Source: Virgibacillus siamensis (GTDB taxonomy: Bacteria; Bacillota; Bacilli; Bacillales; Amphibacillaceae). Taken from it: 64,000 nucleotides of DNA. The stretch covers positions 2,666,001 through 2,730,000 of the forward strand of contig NZ_FUIH01000007.1 in the NCBI RefSeq assembly GCF_900162695.1, given 5' to 3'. The notes beneath the pieces are model-generated. The model was not told where the DNA came from. It searched no databases and was given only the letters and a program-made list of their open reading frames with translations. Positions 42,854 to 52,707 of the stretch are shown here, in pieces (the stretch's first letter is position 1; the number at the start of each line of letters is the position of its first letter). The translations under genes were made by a program, and so were the position numbers.

Positions 42854-43577
42854 CAGACCCACTCCTTCTTCTCAGATTTTGGACAGGACGGATATCATCA
42901 TCCGTAATATGTGCAATTGTACCTAGTACCGGTACATTAAGTTTATGTTCAATATCGGCTTCTGTTTTAATCGTGTTATCCAGGTATTCCAATAAAAAGG
43001 CAATTCCCACACCAATCATGCCGCCGAGCACAAGCGCGATGGCAATATTCAGCATTGGTTTCGGACTTACCGGTGCCGGATTGCTGCCGACATCTGCCTT
43101 TGACAGGATGCTGACATTATCGACGTTCATAATGTCCGGAATATTTTTCTGAAATACACGGACTGTTGTATTGGCAATTTGTTGTGCCTGATTCGGGCTT
43201 GTATCGGTTGCGGTCACGGTCACGACCTGTGATTTTTCAGCATTTGCAACGGCCAGTTTGTTTTTCAGCTGATCTGCCGAGTAGTCCAGATTAAGTTTCT
43301 TGACGACATCTTCCAGAATGGCTGGACTTTTAATAATGACATTATACGTATTAATCAATTCCTGGCTTGTTTGGATGTCACTGACACTGTACGGGGCGTC
43401 TGATTTCTGCTGGCTCTGATTGACAATGAACTGTGAACTTGCCTCGTAGGATGGCGTTAGGACGAAATAACTAATAATAGCCGCAAGCACCGCCGCTCCT
43501 ACCATCAGGCTGATAATCAGCAGAAGGCGTTTCTTAATGACCTCAAAAATTTCTTTGAGGGATATCGTTTCTTCCAT
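42843..43577 (-). CDS. CapA/Wzz-type kinase modulator
   Basis: Start at ATG 43577 (MEETISLKEIFEV) after TGGAGG; 244 residues. Two membrane helices (about 20-40 and 175-200) enclose an extracellular Wzz domain; the cytoplasmic C-terminal end activates the kinase. First gene of the unit; a TATAAT with TGG extension lies near 43643-43648 upstream. Standard partner of the BY-kinase. Confidence 0.9.
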   Translation of the reverse strand: MEETISLKEIFEVIKKRLLLIISLMVGAAVLAAIISYFVLTPSYEASSQFIVNQSQQKSDAPYSVSDIQTSQELINTYNVIIKSPAILEDVVKKLNLDYSADQLKNKLAVANAEKSQVVTVTATDTSPNQAQQIANTTVRVFQKNIPDIMNVDNVSILSKADVGSNPAPVSPKPMLNIAIALVLGGMIGVGIAFLLEYLDNTIKTEADIEHKLNVPVLGTIAHITDDDIRPVQNLRRRSGSDGV

Positions 43578-43642
43578 TAGGTTTACCTCCATTTTTCTCG
43601 GATGTTCAACAATTTGTATAGCATGTTACATATACAACGAAG

Positions 43643-43651
43643 ATTATACCA
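43643..43651 (-). promoter_or_regulatory. Probable -10 element of the CapA-CapB unit
   Basis: TGGTATAAT on the minus strand (hexamer 43643-43648), an extended -10, 66 bases before the CapA start. No good -35 at 17 bases. It follows a strong terminator, so a promoter is needed here. Confidence 0.4.
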
Positions 43652-43723
43652 TATATTGTTAGAATGATATATAACTTTTTTACTAGGTGGGGGGCTTCTG
43701 CTTCCCAGGCTCCTGGCATAAAA

Positions 43724-43759
43724 CTAGGCGGGAGAACACAATTGTCTTCTCCCGCCTAG
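43724..43759 (-). terminator. Terminator after the LCP gene
   Basis: CTAGGCGGGAGAA (43724-43736) pairs with TTCTCCCGCCTAG (43747-43759), 13 bp perfect, followed on the minus strand by TTTTAT. It separates the GalE-LCP unit from the kinase unit. Confidence 0.8.
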
Positions 43760-43773
43760 CTTTGATCCCTGAA

Positions 43774-43802
43774 GGAAGCATGAGGACCACACCCATGCTT
43801 CC
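43774..43802. repeat. Palindrome with GGAAGCATG arms
   Basis: GGAAGCATG (43774-43782) and CATGCTTCC (43794-43802) are the same arms as at 478-506; the loop here is AGGACCACACC. It abuts the LCP stop codon, again right at a gene end. Confidence 0.65.
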
Positions 43803-44759
43803 CTATTCTTTTTTCGACAACATATCATGCACTTTTTGTATTTCTTCTTCTGGTGTTTCGAAGTAGAAGACGCCTTCGATGTTGGTTGGTTCGCCTTCGA
43901 CCCGATAGGTTTCTATATTTTTACGGACGTTACGGTAGTTCAGGAACAGACCTTTCATATCCTCGAAATCAAGATTGGTAGACATATTTTTGCCGAGTAC
44001 GTCCAGCATGTCACCAATTTTACCGACGGAATTGAAGCTGGCACCTTTATTGATCACTGCCTTAATTACCTGACGTTCACGCATCGTTCGTCCCAAATCG
44101 CCGCGCGGGTCCAAATGACGCATGCGGACATAGCCCATTGTTTTCGGACCGTTCAGCTTAATTTTACCTTTTTCATAGTGATAGCCTTTTTTGTAATACC
44201 CTTCGTCATACCATTCAATCTCGTTATTGACGGTAATGCCGCCGATTGCATCAACCATGTCTGATAGTCCCTGCATATTCATCGAAACATAATAATCGAG
44301 TTCGATGTCCAGAAAGTCCTCAACGGTTGCAACCGACTTGCCTGCACCGCCGAATGCAAATGCGTGATTGATTTTGTCATAGCCATAATCCTGGCCGGCA
44401 ATATCTACACGTGTATCACGCGGGATACTGACGATTTTCATTTTATCCTCGCCCGGTCTTAGAGACAGTACCATCAACGCATCAGAACGACCGGTGTCGC
44501 CGGGACGTTTATCCACGCCAAGCAGCAGAATGTTGAGTGGTTCTTCTTTGCTGATTTTATCTTTACCGACATTCTCATCAATAGAGTCCACTGCTTGAAA
44601 CACTTCTTTATTAACGGTGCTTTTCGCATCCATGTATACCGAAGCAGCATATGCCGTGGTGCCGACAAATAATAGACCGATTAGTAGGATAACCACTTTG
44701 ACCCATCGTTTAAGTTTTCTTGGCTTTTGGTGTCTGCTCATCCTTCGATTTTCACTCAT
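43803..44759 (-). CDS. LytR-CpsA-Psr (LCP) family ligase
   Basis: A 318-residue protein with a cytoplasmic basic start, one membrane helix (about 20-42) and an extracellular LCP domain (about 85-235) with LLLGVDKRPGDTGRSDALMV, SIPRDTRVDI and YVRMRHLDPRGDLGRTMRER, whose Arg and Asp residues hold the polyprenyl pyrophosphate. LCP enzymes attach capsule or teichoic polymers to peptidoglycan. Here it would fix one of the polymers made by the locus to the wall. Confidence 0.92.
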   Translation of the reverse strand: MSENRRMSRHQKPRKLKRWVKVVILLIGLLFVGTTAYAASVYMDAKSTVNKEVFQAVDSIDENVGKDKISKEEPLNILLLGVDKRPGDTGRSDALMVLSLRPGEDKMKIVSIPRDTRVDIAGQDYGYDKINHAFAFGGAGKSVATVEDFLDIELDYYVSMNMQGLSDMVDAIGGITVNNEIEWYDEGYYKKGYHYEKGKIKLNGPKTMGYVRMRHLDPRGDLGRTMRERQVIKAVINKGASFNSVGKIGDMLDVLGKNMSTNLDFEDMKGLFLNYRNVRKNIETYRVEGEPTNIEGVFYFETPEEEIQKVHDMLSKKE

Positions 44760-44804
44760 ATTTTATACCTCTTCTTCCTCTCCCCAAGATGATCATTCGA
44801 TTAT

Positions 44805-45791
44805 CTATCTGTTAAATCCGTTCTTATGGTGCCGGTGCCAATTCCAGGCATGAGACACCATCGTCTCCAGTTCCGGATACTGCGGCAGCCAATCCAGTTC
44901 ATCCCTGGCTTTTTCGGAGGATGCAATCAGTGTAGCGGGATCTCCTCCGCGTCTTGGTGCCGGTTTTGACCCAATAAATAATCCCGTTACATTACGGCAG
45001 GCGTCTACTACCTGCTTTACCGAGAAACCTTGCCCGTTTCCCAGATTATATATAGTACTTTCGTTCGTTTTCTTCAATTTCTGTACTGCCAGGTAATGTG
45101 CCTGGGCGAGATCCATGACATGAATATAGTCACGGACACAAGTCCCATCATCTGTATTATAATCGTTACCGAAAATCTTGACAAATTCCCGCTGTCCCAA
45201 GGCAACCTCAAGCACAATTGGGATTAAATGGGACTCAGGCTTGTGATCCTCGCCAATTCTGCCCAGCGGATCTGCTCCTGCTGCATTGAAATAACGCAGG
45301 CTGATGGACTTGATTCCATAGGCCTGGTCGCTCCAATGAAGCATTTTTTCGACAGCATGTTTTGTTTCACCATACGGATTGGCAGGCATTGTTTCATCTT
45401 TTTCCTGAATGGGAATGAATTTCGGCTCTCCGTATACAGCTGCAGTCGATGAGAATACGATATGTTTGACATGATGCTCATTCATTTTCTGCAGCAAGCA
45501 ACAAGTTTCCGTTACATTGTTTTCATAGAACGTCAATGGATCATTGACACTTTCCCCGACAAGAGAGCTTGCCGCAAAATGGATGACCGCATCAATCCGG
45601 TGGTTTGTAAAAATGGAATCCAGCAGTTTCTTATCGCCCACTGTACCACGGTAGAGTCCAGTTCCCATTAATGCATCGTGATGTCCTTTTGACAGGTCAT
45701 CAAGCACAATAACATCTTCTCCCTGTTCCTTCAAATACAAGACGGTATGACTTCCGATATAACCGGCACCGCCTGTTACTAATATCGCCAC
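44805..45791 (-). CDS. galE: UDP-glucose 4-epimerase
   Basis: Start at GTG 45791 after GCGAGG; 328 residues. NAD motif VTGGAGYIGSHTV, catalytic S-x..Y-x3-K in FSSTAAVYG and NPYGETKHAVEK, and YFNAAGADP are all present. It interconverts UDP-glucose and UDP-galactose. UDP-galactose in turn is the substrate of the mutase encoded at 48319-49419, so this gene feeds galactofuranose synthesis. Confidence 0.95.
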   Translation of the reverse strand: MAILVTGGAGYIGSHTVLYLKEQGEDVIVLDDLSKGHHDALMGTGLYRGTVGDKKLLDSIFTNHRIDAVIHFAASSLVGESVNDPLTFYENNVTETCCLLQKMNEHHVKHIVFSSTAAVYGEPKFIPIQEKDETMPANPYGETKHAVEKMLHWSDQAYGIKSISLRYFNAAGADPLGRIGEDHKPESHLIPIVLEVALGQREFVKIFGNDYNTDDGTCVRDYIHVMDLAQAHYLAVQKLKKTNESTIYNLGNGQGFSVKQVVDACRNVTGLFIGSKPAPRRGGDPATLIASSEKARDELDWLPQYPELETMVSHAWNWHRHHKNGFNR

Positions 45792-45814
45792 GACTATCAA
45801 CCTCGCAAATCAAT

Positions 45815-45842
45815 AAAAAATAAGCTCCAAGTTCATTGGAGC
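45815..45842 (-). terminator. Terminator after galU
   Basis: GCTCCAA (45836-45842 read on minus) pairs with TTGGAGC (45824-45830) and TTATTTTTTATT follows. It lies 24 bases after the galU stop. Confidence 0.75.
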
Positions 45843-45866
45843 AACAAAATCTATTCATCTTTCAAG

Positions 45867-46748
45867 CTACGATAATTCTTTCTCTTTTGCCAGCAGTCCA
45901 TCAAGAAAAACTTGCAAATCCTGTTTTATTTCATCGTTTTCAAGGGCCATCTCAATCGTTGTTTTAATAAAGCCGAGCTTTTCGCCGACATCATAACGGC
46001 GGCCTTCGAAATCATATGCATAGACATTCTGAAGCTCATTCAGCTTCTGAATAGCATCGGTTAATTGAATTTCTCCGCCAGCACCGGTTTCCTGTTTATC
46101 CAGGAATGTGATGATTTCCGGGTTCAGAATGTATCGTCCCATAATAGCAAGGTTAGATGGCGCAGTTCCTTGTTCCGGCTTCTCCACAAAATTGCTTACC
46201 TGATAACGGCGGCCTTCAATCGTTAACGGATCGATAATGCCGTAACGGTGTGTCTGATCCTGTTCAACCTGCTGAACACCAATTACCGATGAGCCTGTTT
46301 CATCATATTGGTCCATCAGCTGCTTGAGACACGGTGTTTCCGATTGTACGATATCATCACCGAGCAAAACAGCAAATGGCTCGTCCCCGATAAACTTGCG
46401 GGCACTCCATACCGCATGTCCCAGTCCTTTTGGTTCTTTTTGACGGATAAAATGAAGTTCAACATTGGAAGATTTCTGTACTTTTTCAAGCAGTTCATAC
46501 TTGCCTTTTTTCATCAGATTATCTTCCAGCTCGAAGTTGTAGTCGAAATGATCCTCAATGGCACGCTTTCCTTTTCCAGTTACAATGATAATATCCTCGA
46601 TGCCGGATTCAATTGCTTCTTCTACGATATATTGGATGGTTGGCTTGTCCACGATCGGCAGCATTTCCTTTGGCATCGCCTTTGTCGCTGGTAGAAATCT
46701 TGTTCCGAGTCCCGCTGCAGGAATAATTGCTTTTTTTATGTTGCTCAT
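45867..46748 (-). CDS. galU: UTP-glucose-1-phosphate uridylyltransferase
   Basis: A 293-residue GalU/GtaB enzyme: [23 protein letters not shown] is the nucleotide-binding signature, and VEKP and GRYIL motifs are present. It makes UDP-glucose from UTP and glucose 1-phosphate. AGGAGG precedes the ATG. It is flanked by a terminator and stands before galE, giving the UDP-sugar supply for both polysaccharide systems. Confidence 0.95.
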   Translation of the reverse strand: MSNIKKAIIPAAGLGTRFLPATKAMPKEMLPIVDKPTIQYIVEEAIESGIEDIIIVTGKGKRAIEDHFDYNFELEDNLMKKGKYELLEKVQKSSNVELHFIRQKEPKGLGHAVWSARKFIGDEPFAVLLGDDIVQSETPCLKQLMDQYDETGSSVIGVQQVEQDQTHRYGIIDPLTIEGRRYQVSNFVEKPEQGTAPSNLAIMGRYILNPEIITFLDKQETGAGGEIQLTDAIQKLNELQNVYAYDFEGRRYDVGEKLGFIKTTIEMALENDEIKQDLQVFLDGLLAKEKELS

Positions 46749-46895
46749 TTTAGTGGATACCTCCTCAAATTTTGCGTTTTTAGATTCATTTATTTTATCG
46801 TTTCACCATCTATTTAAACAAAAGATTAGACGAAATCCAATCCATTGTGAAATTATTTACAATTATTTTACACGATTCAACAACAGAAGGCGACA

Positions 46896-48281
46896 TTATT
46901 CGCCATTGTTAATGAGTCCGCCCTTGATTGTCAGCAGAACGATTTTTAAATCAAGTAAAAAGCTCCAGTTTTCAATGTAGTATATATCGTGATTGATTCG
47001 GTCACGGATTGATGTATCACCGCGCAGTCCATTCACCTGTGCCCACCCGGTGATACCGGGCCGAACCTGATGCTTGACCATGTATTTCGGGATTTCCTCT
47101 TTGAACTTCTCTACAAAATACGGCCGCTCCGCCCGTGGTCCGATGACGCTCATATTGCCTTTTAACACGTTATAAAACTGGGGCAGCTCATCAAGGCTTG
47201 TTTTTCGTAAAAAGTCTCCGAATTTCGTCTTCGCATCCGTATCTTTTGGCGTCCATGTTGTTTCCGAATCAACTTCCTTCACTTTCATCGATCTAAATTT
47301 ATACATGACAAACGGCCGGCTGTCTTTTCCGACACGCTCCTGTTTGAAAATGACAGGACCGGGTGAGGTTATTTTGATGCCAATGGCAATGATCAGCATA
47401 ACCGGCATCGTAATGATTAACGCCACCAGGGAGAATAGGATATCAAACACCCTTTTCGTCATGACGTTTTTCGCTTCGTGCAGCGGTACATCACGAACAT
47501 TAATAACAGGTATTCCCTCAATGCTGTCCATATACGGCTTTGCCGGAAGAAAGTTATAATAATCCGGAATAATGGTTGTGCGAATCCCTTTTCGCTCACA
47601 AACCGAAATGATGTACCGCAAGTTATCGTGCCGGATTTGTGAGAGTGCGATGACAACCTCATCCACAATTTTTTCCTCCAGTATTCGTTCCAGGTCATGA
47701 ATCTTCCCAATAACGTTTGCCCGATCCGGCAATGTTGGCTTATCGATTAAAAACCCGATAATCTCGACACCATATTCCGGATGTTTGCGCAGTTTCTCAC
47801 AATAAGCCTTCCCCTGCATTCCATCGCCCAACACCAGTGCGAACTGTTTGTTGTACCCTTTGTTGCGCATCCGGTTCATCGTTGCCTTGACGATAAGCCG
47901 GAATGTCAGCGTGAACACAACAGCAAAGATAAAAAACAGGAACAGATAAATCCTCGAAAAGTCCAACGTTTTAAACAAAAACAAGGTACTCAGAATGAAG
48001 AATCCACTCAGCACATGCAGCTGGATGACCTTGGCCATTTCAAACAGGAATCGCTTCTTCCGTTTGGGAACATATAATGCGAACATCATTCCCATCAGAA
48101 TAAAAATGACACTGTACATGGAACTCCAGAAGGCATATACCGGAAATGGCAGGAATCCCGCGTCACCACTGTAAATGATGACAAAACGGATGTACCAGGC
48201 TGCCAAAAATGCCAGATGGATGACCAGAAAATCCATGATCATGTATAAATTTGCCAGGAATCGTTCTCTTCCTCTAATCAT
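46896..48281 (-). CDS. Polyprenyl-phosphate sugar phosphotransferase (WbaP/WcaJ type)
   Basis: A 461-residue protein: four to five N-terminal membrane helices, a nucleotide-binding-like middle part (LGDGMQGKAYCEKLRKHPEYG), and a C-terminal PGT domain (KRVFDILFSLVALIITMP, KQERVGKDSRPFVMYKFRSM, SLDELPQFYNVLKGNMSVIGPRAERP, RPGITGWAQVNG). It transfers a hexose 1-phosphate to undecaprenyl phosphate and starts the polymer. It is the last gene of the rfbA-to-glf unit, so it probably primes the ABC-exported polymer. Confidence 0.92.
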   Translation of the reverse strand: MIRGRERFLANLYMIMDFLVIHLAFLAAWYIRFVIIYSGDAGFLPFPVYAFWSSMYSVIFILMGMMFALYVPKRKKRFLFEMAKVIQLHVLSGFFILSTLFLFKTLDFSRIYLFLFFIFAVVFTLTFRLIVKATMNRMRNKGYNKQFALVLGDGMQGKAYCEKLRKHPEYGVEIIGFLIDKPTLPDRANVIGKIHDLERILEEKIVDEVVIALSQIRHDNLRYIISVCERKGIRTTIIPDYYNFLPAKPYMDSIEGIPVINVRDVPLHEAKNVMTKRVFDILFSLVALIITMPVMLIIAIGIKITSPGPVIFKQERVGKDSRPFVMYKFRSMKVKEVDSETTWTPKDTDAKTKFGDFLRKTSLDELPQFYNVLKGNMSVIGPRAERPYFVEKFKEEIPKYMVKHQVRPGITGWAQVNGLRGDTSIRDRINHDIYYIENWSFLLDLKIVLLTIKGGLINNGE

Positions 48282-48318
48282 TTACCTCGGCTCCCGATTT
48301 GTTAATGTGGTTCCGGCT

Positions 48319-49419
48319 TCAGCTGTCCAGTTCTTTTTCCACTGTCCGCAATGCTGCTGCGATGACCTGGTGCATATCATAATATTTATATGTCCCAAGC
48401 CGTCCCCCGAAAATGACATTCTCCTGTGCATCGGCAAGTTCCTTATATTTCTTATACAAATCATTGTTCCGTGTATCATTGACCGGATAGTATGGTTCAT
48501 CCCCATGCTGCCACTCTTTCGGATATTCTTTCGTCACAACGGTTTTATCCTGTGTGCCGAATTCAAAATGTTTATGTTCGATCATGCGGGTGTACGGTGT
48601 TTCACGATCTGTGTAATTGACAACGGCATTGCCCTGATAGTTTGGCATATCATGAATTTCATGTTCGAAATCAAGGCTGCGGTATTCCAGCACCCCATGC
48701 TCATAATTGAAATACTGATCAATCATGCCGGTGAAGACGACCTTGTCTGCCTTGGCCATCAGTTCTTTCCGATTCTCAAAGAAATCCGTATACAGCTGAA
48801 CATCGGTATTTTCCAGCATTTTTTCGATGATTTTGTTGTAGCCGCCGATTGGAATTCCCTGGTAGCGGTCATTAAAATAGTTGTTATCATATGTAAACCG
48901 TACCGGAAGCCGCTTAATAATGAATGCCGGTAAATCGGTGCATGACCGGCCCCATTGTTTTTCGGTATAGCCTTTGATCAGTTTTTCGTAAATATCGTTT
49001 CCAACAAGTGAAATCGCCTGTTCTTCCAGGTTTTTCGGCTTATCGATGCCGGCATTCTGTTTTTGCTCTTCAATTTTTGCTGCCGCTTCATCCGGTGTGA
49101 CAGCACCCCACAATTTGTTAAACGTATTCATGTTGAACGGCATGTTGTAGATTTCACCTTTGTAGTTGGCGACCGGTGAGTTTGTGTACCGATTAAACTC
49201 GACAAACTGATTCACATATTCCCAGATTTCTTTATTGTTCGTATGGAAAATATGCGCGCCATATTTATGTACATTGACCCCTTCCACATCTTCGCAATAG
49301 ACATTTCCGCCGATATGGTCCCGCTTATCAATCACAAGACATTTCTTCCCGCGTTTATGCGCCTCATAGGCAAATGTGGAACCAAACAGTCCGGATCCAA
49401 CAATTAAATAATCGTACAT
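48319..49419 (-). CDS. glf: UDP-galactopyranose mutase
   Basis: A 366-residue flavoprotein. VGSGLFGSTFAYEAHKRGK and KRDHIGGNVY form the FAD site; NYTDRETPYTRMIEHKHF is the mutase signature with catalytic Arg. It converts UDP-galactopyranose to UDP-galactofuranose, so the polymer should contain galactofuranose. AAGGAGG precedes the ATG. Neighbouring GT2 genes probably include the galactofuranosyl transferase. Confidence 0.95.
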   Translation of the reverse strand: MYDYLIVGSGLFGSTFAYEAHKRGKKCLVIDKRDHIGGNVYCEDVEGVNVHKYGAHIFHTNNKEIWEYVNQFVEFNRYTNSPVANYKGEIYNMPFNMNTFNKLWGAVTPDEAAAKIEEQKQNAGIDKPKNLEEQAISLVGNDIYEKLIKGYTEKQWGRSCTDLPAFIIKRLPVRFTYDNNYFNDRYQGIPIGGYNKIIEKMLENTDVQLYTDFFENRKELMAKADKVVFTGMIDQYFNYEHGVLEYRSLDFEHEIHDMPNYQGNAVVNYTDRETPYTRMIEHKHFEFGTQDKTVVTKEYPKEWQHGDEPYYPVNDTRNNDLYKKYKELADAQENVIFGGRLGTYKYYDMHQVIAAALRTVEKELDS

Positions 49420-49434
49420 GATTTAGAAACCTCC

Positions 49435-50313
49435 TTAAGATGTCGCTTTTTTCTTCTTTCGTAAATTGGACAAATAGGCCAGTATAAATTTAGCCAGAAT
49501 CGATGCGTATACTGCGGTGTTCACCGGTTTCGAATACTTGTCCAGCATATGTTTTTTGTAAAAAATAATCATGGCCCGGTGGAATTCAAACAACACTTTA
49601 TTCGACTTCTGCTTATTGCTCGCACCCTTCAGATGGATAATTGTTGTCTGCGGATTGTAGGTAATCCTCCAGCCGGCCTCTTTTATCCGGTAGCACCAGT
49701 CAATATCCTCCCCGTACATGAAGTACGTTTCATCAAGCAGACCAACCTGATCAATCGTTTCTTTGCGCACCATCATAAATGCACCGACCAGGCAGTCGAC
49801 AGGCGCTTCCTGGAATTCATCTATATAACCCATATGGTAATGGTTTAGTTTTCTGCTGTTCGGAAAAATTTTGCTCAATCCGGTCATATAAAAGAAGGAA
49901 GCGGACGGTGTCGGAAACCCGCGCTTGCATGCTTTATCAAGCTGTCCGTCACCAAGAACGACCCTGCAGCCGGATGCACCGATGTCCGGGTGCTGATCCA
50001 TATAGGCAGTCATCATATCCAGTGTATCTTCACGGATGAGCGTATCGGAATTCAGAAGCAGGATATACCTTCCTTCCGCCTCACGAATCGCCTGGTTATT
50101 CGCCTTGGCAAACCCGAGATTTTTATCATTTGCGATGATCTTCACATCATCAAATTGCTGCTCCATATATTCAACTGATCTGTCCGATGACGCATTATCG
50201 ACCAAAATGATTTCATACGTATACGACGTATCTGAATTTCGGATGGAATGAATTGCATCCGCTGTAATGATTTTCGTATTGTAATTGACGATAATAATGC
50301 TGATATCCTTCAT
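49435..50313 (-). CDS. GT2-family glycosyltransferase (WbbL-like)
   Basis: A 292-residue GT-A enzyme. N-terminal SIIIVNYNT, donor-binding LLLNSDTLI (DxD-like) and FMYGEDIDWCYRIKEAGW are present. The last 40 residues form a hydrophobic/basic anchor. The pattern is that of rhamnosyl transferases of the WbbL group, which fits the dTDP-rhamnose genes at the head of the unit. Sugar specificity is inferred. Confidence 0.88.
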   Translation of the reverse strand: MKDISIIIVNYNTKIITADAIHSIRNSDTSYTYEIILVDNASSDRSVEYMEQQFDDVKIIANDKNLGFAKANNQAIREAEGRYILLLNSDTLIREDTLDMMTAYMDQHPDIGASGCRVVLGDGQLDKACKRGFPTPSASFFYMTGLSKIFPNSRKLNHYHMGYIDEFQEAPVDCLVGAFMMVRKETIDQVGLLDETYFMYGEDIDWCYRIKEAGWRITYNPQTTIIHLKGASNKQKSNKVLFEFHRAMIIFYKKHMLDKYSKPVNTAVYASILAKFILAYLSNLRKKKKATS

Positions 50314-50316
50314 ATG

Positions 50317-51285
50317 CTACCAAATCCCTTTAAAGTATGTTCGGATTTTTTCAGCGGAAACCGATCGTTGGGCTTGGATCAGCCTCCTTGCCTTCTGCAT
50401 CTGTTTCCGATTTTTCCGGAATTCCCGCCAGATTGACAAAATTTGCGGTTCTTTTATTAGTATATATGAATTTTGACAAAATTCATATAATAATATTGCT
50501 GGAAGGAAACGTACCAAGGTTAAAAGCGGGCAATTTTTGACCATAAAGTAGTAGCGGTTGATGTACGAATGCTGCCTGATTTTCAGGGAAATGTCCGTAC
50601 GGCTTTTACTGACCGCCCAACCCCGTTCATGCGTTGCCGTCGCATCCGGCACAAAAACCGCTTTCCAGCCCGTAATGTTCGCCCGCCAGCTCACATCAAT
50701 ATCTTCCTTATACGCGAAAAAATGATCGTCATAAAATTCGTGATTGATGCTGACCGCGTTAATCATTTCGTAGCGGTACACCGCCGCCGCACCGGACACC
50801 CCAAAAATGGCTGTTTTGCCATCATACTGCCCGGTATCCGTCTCACCGGACCCCCGGTCATACGCCCGGAAATTCTTTTTGATATTGATCCCGGTCGTAT
50901 CAAGTATTTTGTTGCCGCTGTCCCTGTACAGCTTGCCGGTTGCCATCCCAATGGTAGGGTCCTGCTCCATTTCCGTGATAATTGCTTTGATGTAATCCGG
51001 ATGCAATGTGACATCCGGGTTCAGCACCAGCACATAATCGGCATCCGGATTCTCTTGGATAGCCAGATTGTGTCCGCCGGTAAAGCCGGTGTTGGCTTTG
51101 TTCTCGATCAATGTCACGGTCTTCGGGCCAAACGATTTTACCACCTTGCACGTATGATCGTGTGAATGATTGTCCACCACGATGATGGAGTGGACCGGAT
51201 GTGATTGCCCGAGCACCGCTTCGATGCACGGCTTGATATCATCTTCGCTATTAAATGTAACGATGTGAACAGCAACTTTTTTCAT
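50317..51285 (-). CDS. GT2-family glycosyltransferase
   Basis: Start preferred at ATG 51285 (MKKVAVHIVTFNSEDD); a GTG at 51309 overlapping the previous stop (GTGA) is also possible. 322 residues. VLVLNPDVTLHPDY and FFAYKEDIDVSWRA are the donor and acceptor motifs of rhamnosyl/galactofuranosyl type GT2 enzymes. It lies four bases from the next GT2 gene. A paralogue of that gene; likely adds rhamnose or galactofuranose. Confidence 0.87.
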   Translation of the reverse strand: MKKVAVHIVTFNSEDDIKPCIEAVLGQSHPVHSIIVVDNHSHDHTCKVVKSFGPKTVTLIENKANTGFTGGHNLAIQENPDADYVLVLNPDVTLHPDYIKAIITEMEQDPTIGMATGKLYRDSGNKILDTTGINIKKNFRAYDRGSGETDTGQYDGKTAIFGVSGAAAVYRYEMINAVSINHEFYDDHFFAYKEDIDVSWRANITGWKAVFVPDATATHERGWAVSKSRTDISLKIRQHSYINRYYFMVKNCPLLTLVRFLPAILLYEFCQNSYILIKEPQILSIWREFRKNRKQMQKARRLIQAQRSVSAEKIRTYFKGIW

Positions 51286-51305
51286 TGGGTTACAACCTTT
51301 GTATG

Positions 51306-52652
51306 TCACTTATCTTTAATTCTTTTCTTGTACTGCTCATGCTTATCCTTAATAAACAGCCCATTTGGCCGGAATAGCTTTGCCCTTCCCATGAATATTT
51401 CAGCAGCATCAATTTGATCATATGCCTCCATAAGCAGCGCCAATTCCCGATACATAACACCTTTATCAAGCTTTTTGTTCACACCAAGGATATTTTGAAA
51501 ATTTTGCTCCTGCTCTTCAATAGCAGTTAGTTTCTTTTCCATGCTTAACAGTTCCTCTATAAGATTCGCACAAGGCTTTTTTAAATGAGAGGGAAGCTTC
51601 AGTTTTTGCTCCATATATTTAATCATACTATTTCGTAAAGTCTTTGAAAGGATAGGATATATCCTTTTTATATCCTTGAAGGTTGTTTCCATATGAGCAA
51701 AATTGTGTCCATCTACAATTTCTTCATTTTGATAACTAATATTAAAGTTGTCGTTGAGCCAATCATTATCAATCTTCGTGACAGCTTTAATAATCTGCTT
51801 TTCATTTACGGTAATATCGTATTTTTCCCCTTTGATCTCATACAATGGAAAATAATCTTTTTCATAACGTTTTTCATTCATCTTGCCGCCTTTAATAATT
51901 GGAACTTCTTCATTTATGTGAGCAAGCAGGTTACCTGTGAACATAGACATGCTTGGATTCGTACTTATCTTTTTTATTCCATTGATAGTATGCTTATCAA
52001 TGCCAATCTCCACCAAAAAATGCCCCACTGGCCCAAATTCATGCTTCACTGCATCCTCAAATGGGAATACCTCTACGGCTTCTTTTCCAAACACTTCTAC
52101 AAAATTACCAATTCTATCTACAAATAATCTTGGTAAAATACCGCTTATCAGATTATCAAAAATATTTTCGTACTTCTGTCCCGCCTTCATTCGTTGCTGA
52201 ATCATGCTTATAGCCCATTTCACCGGGTTCCTTGTGTACGTAATCACCCTGAATTTGGCCTGTGTGAGACCAATTCCTTCCAGGTACTGTTTGAAACTTT
52301 CAATATTTGATTTGAACAACATTGATAAATCTTCCCCAGATAAAACCAGCTTTTTTGCATCAGTTTCCTCCAAAAGCGCTTTAAGTTTATCTAAGTTATT
52401 TCTATTTGTCTGTTCTATTTCTTCCTTTGACAATCCGCGGATAATATTAGCGTGGTATGTCTCTGGTTTTTCACAAAAGGCGCTATATAAAGGTACCGAA
52501 TGATTGGGAACCCAACACCTTGGATATAAAACACCTTCTTTTAGTAAGGCATCGTTATTTGTCTTATTGAACATTGTTTCTTGAATACTTGTCGTTCCTG
52601 TTTTATGTAACCCAACATGTAAAATTACTTCCTTAATATTATTAATTGACAA
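51306..52652 (-). CDS. Sulfotransferase-like protein 1 of the ABC-type unit
   Basis: TTG start at 52652 after AGGAGTG; 448 residues. The first 200 residues show the PAPS loop LHVGLHKTGTTSIQETMF, SGEDLSMLF and the 3'-phosphate motif FRVITYTRNPVKWAISMI. The C-terminal 150 residues are helical and charged, a possible coiled coil or protein-binding part. It would sulfate a sugar of the nascent polymer. It is clustered with two similar genes. Family by motif; activity not proven. Confidence 0.8.
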   Translation of the reverse strand: MSINNIKEVILHVGLHKTGTTSIQETMFNKTNNDALLKEGVLYPRCWVPNHSVPLYSAFCEKPETYHANIIRGLSKEEIEQTNRNNLDKLKALLEETDAKKLVLSGEDLSMLFKSNIESFKQYLEGIGLTQAKFRVITYTRNPVKWAISMIQQRMKAGQKYENIFDNLISGILPRLFVDRIGNFVEVFGKEAVEVFPFEDAVKHEFGPVGHFLVEIGIDKHTINGIKKISTNPSMSMFTGNLLAHINEEVPIIKGGKMNEKRYEKDYFPLYEIKGEKYDITVNEKQIIKAVTKIDNDWLNDNFNISYQNEEIVDGHNFAHMETTFKDIKRIYPILSKTLRNSMIKYMEQKLKLPSHLKKPCANLIEELLSMEKKLTAIEEQEQNFQNILGVNKKLDKGVMYRELALLMEAYDQIDAAEIFMGRAKLFRPNGLFIKDKHEQYKKRIKDK

Positions 52653-52707
52653 CGACTATCACTCCTCTCCTTTTTGAAAGAGCTGGCTGGAAACGAATTT
52701 TCCAACT

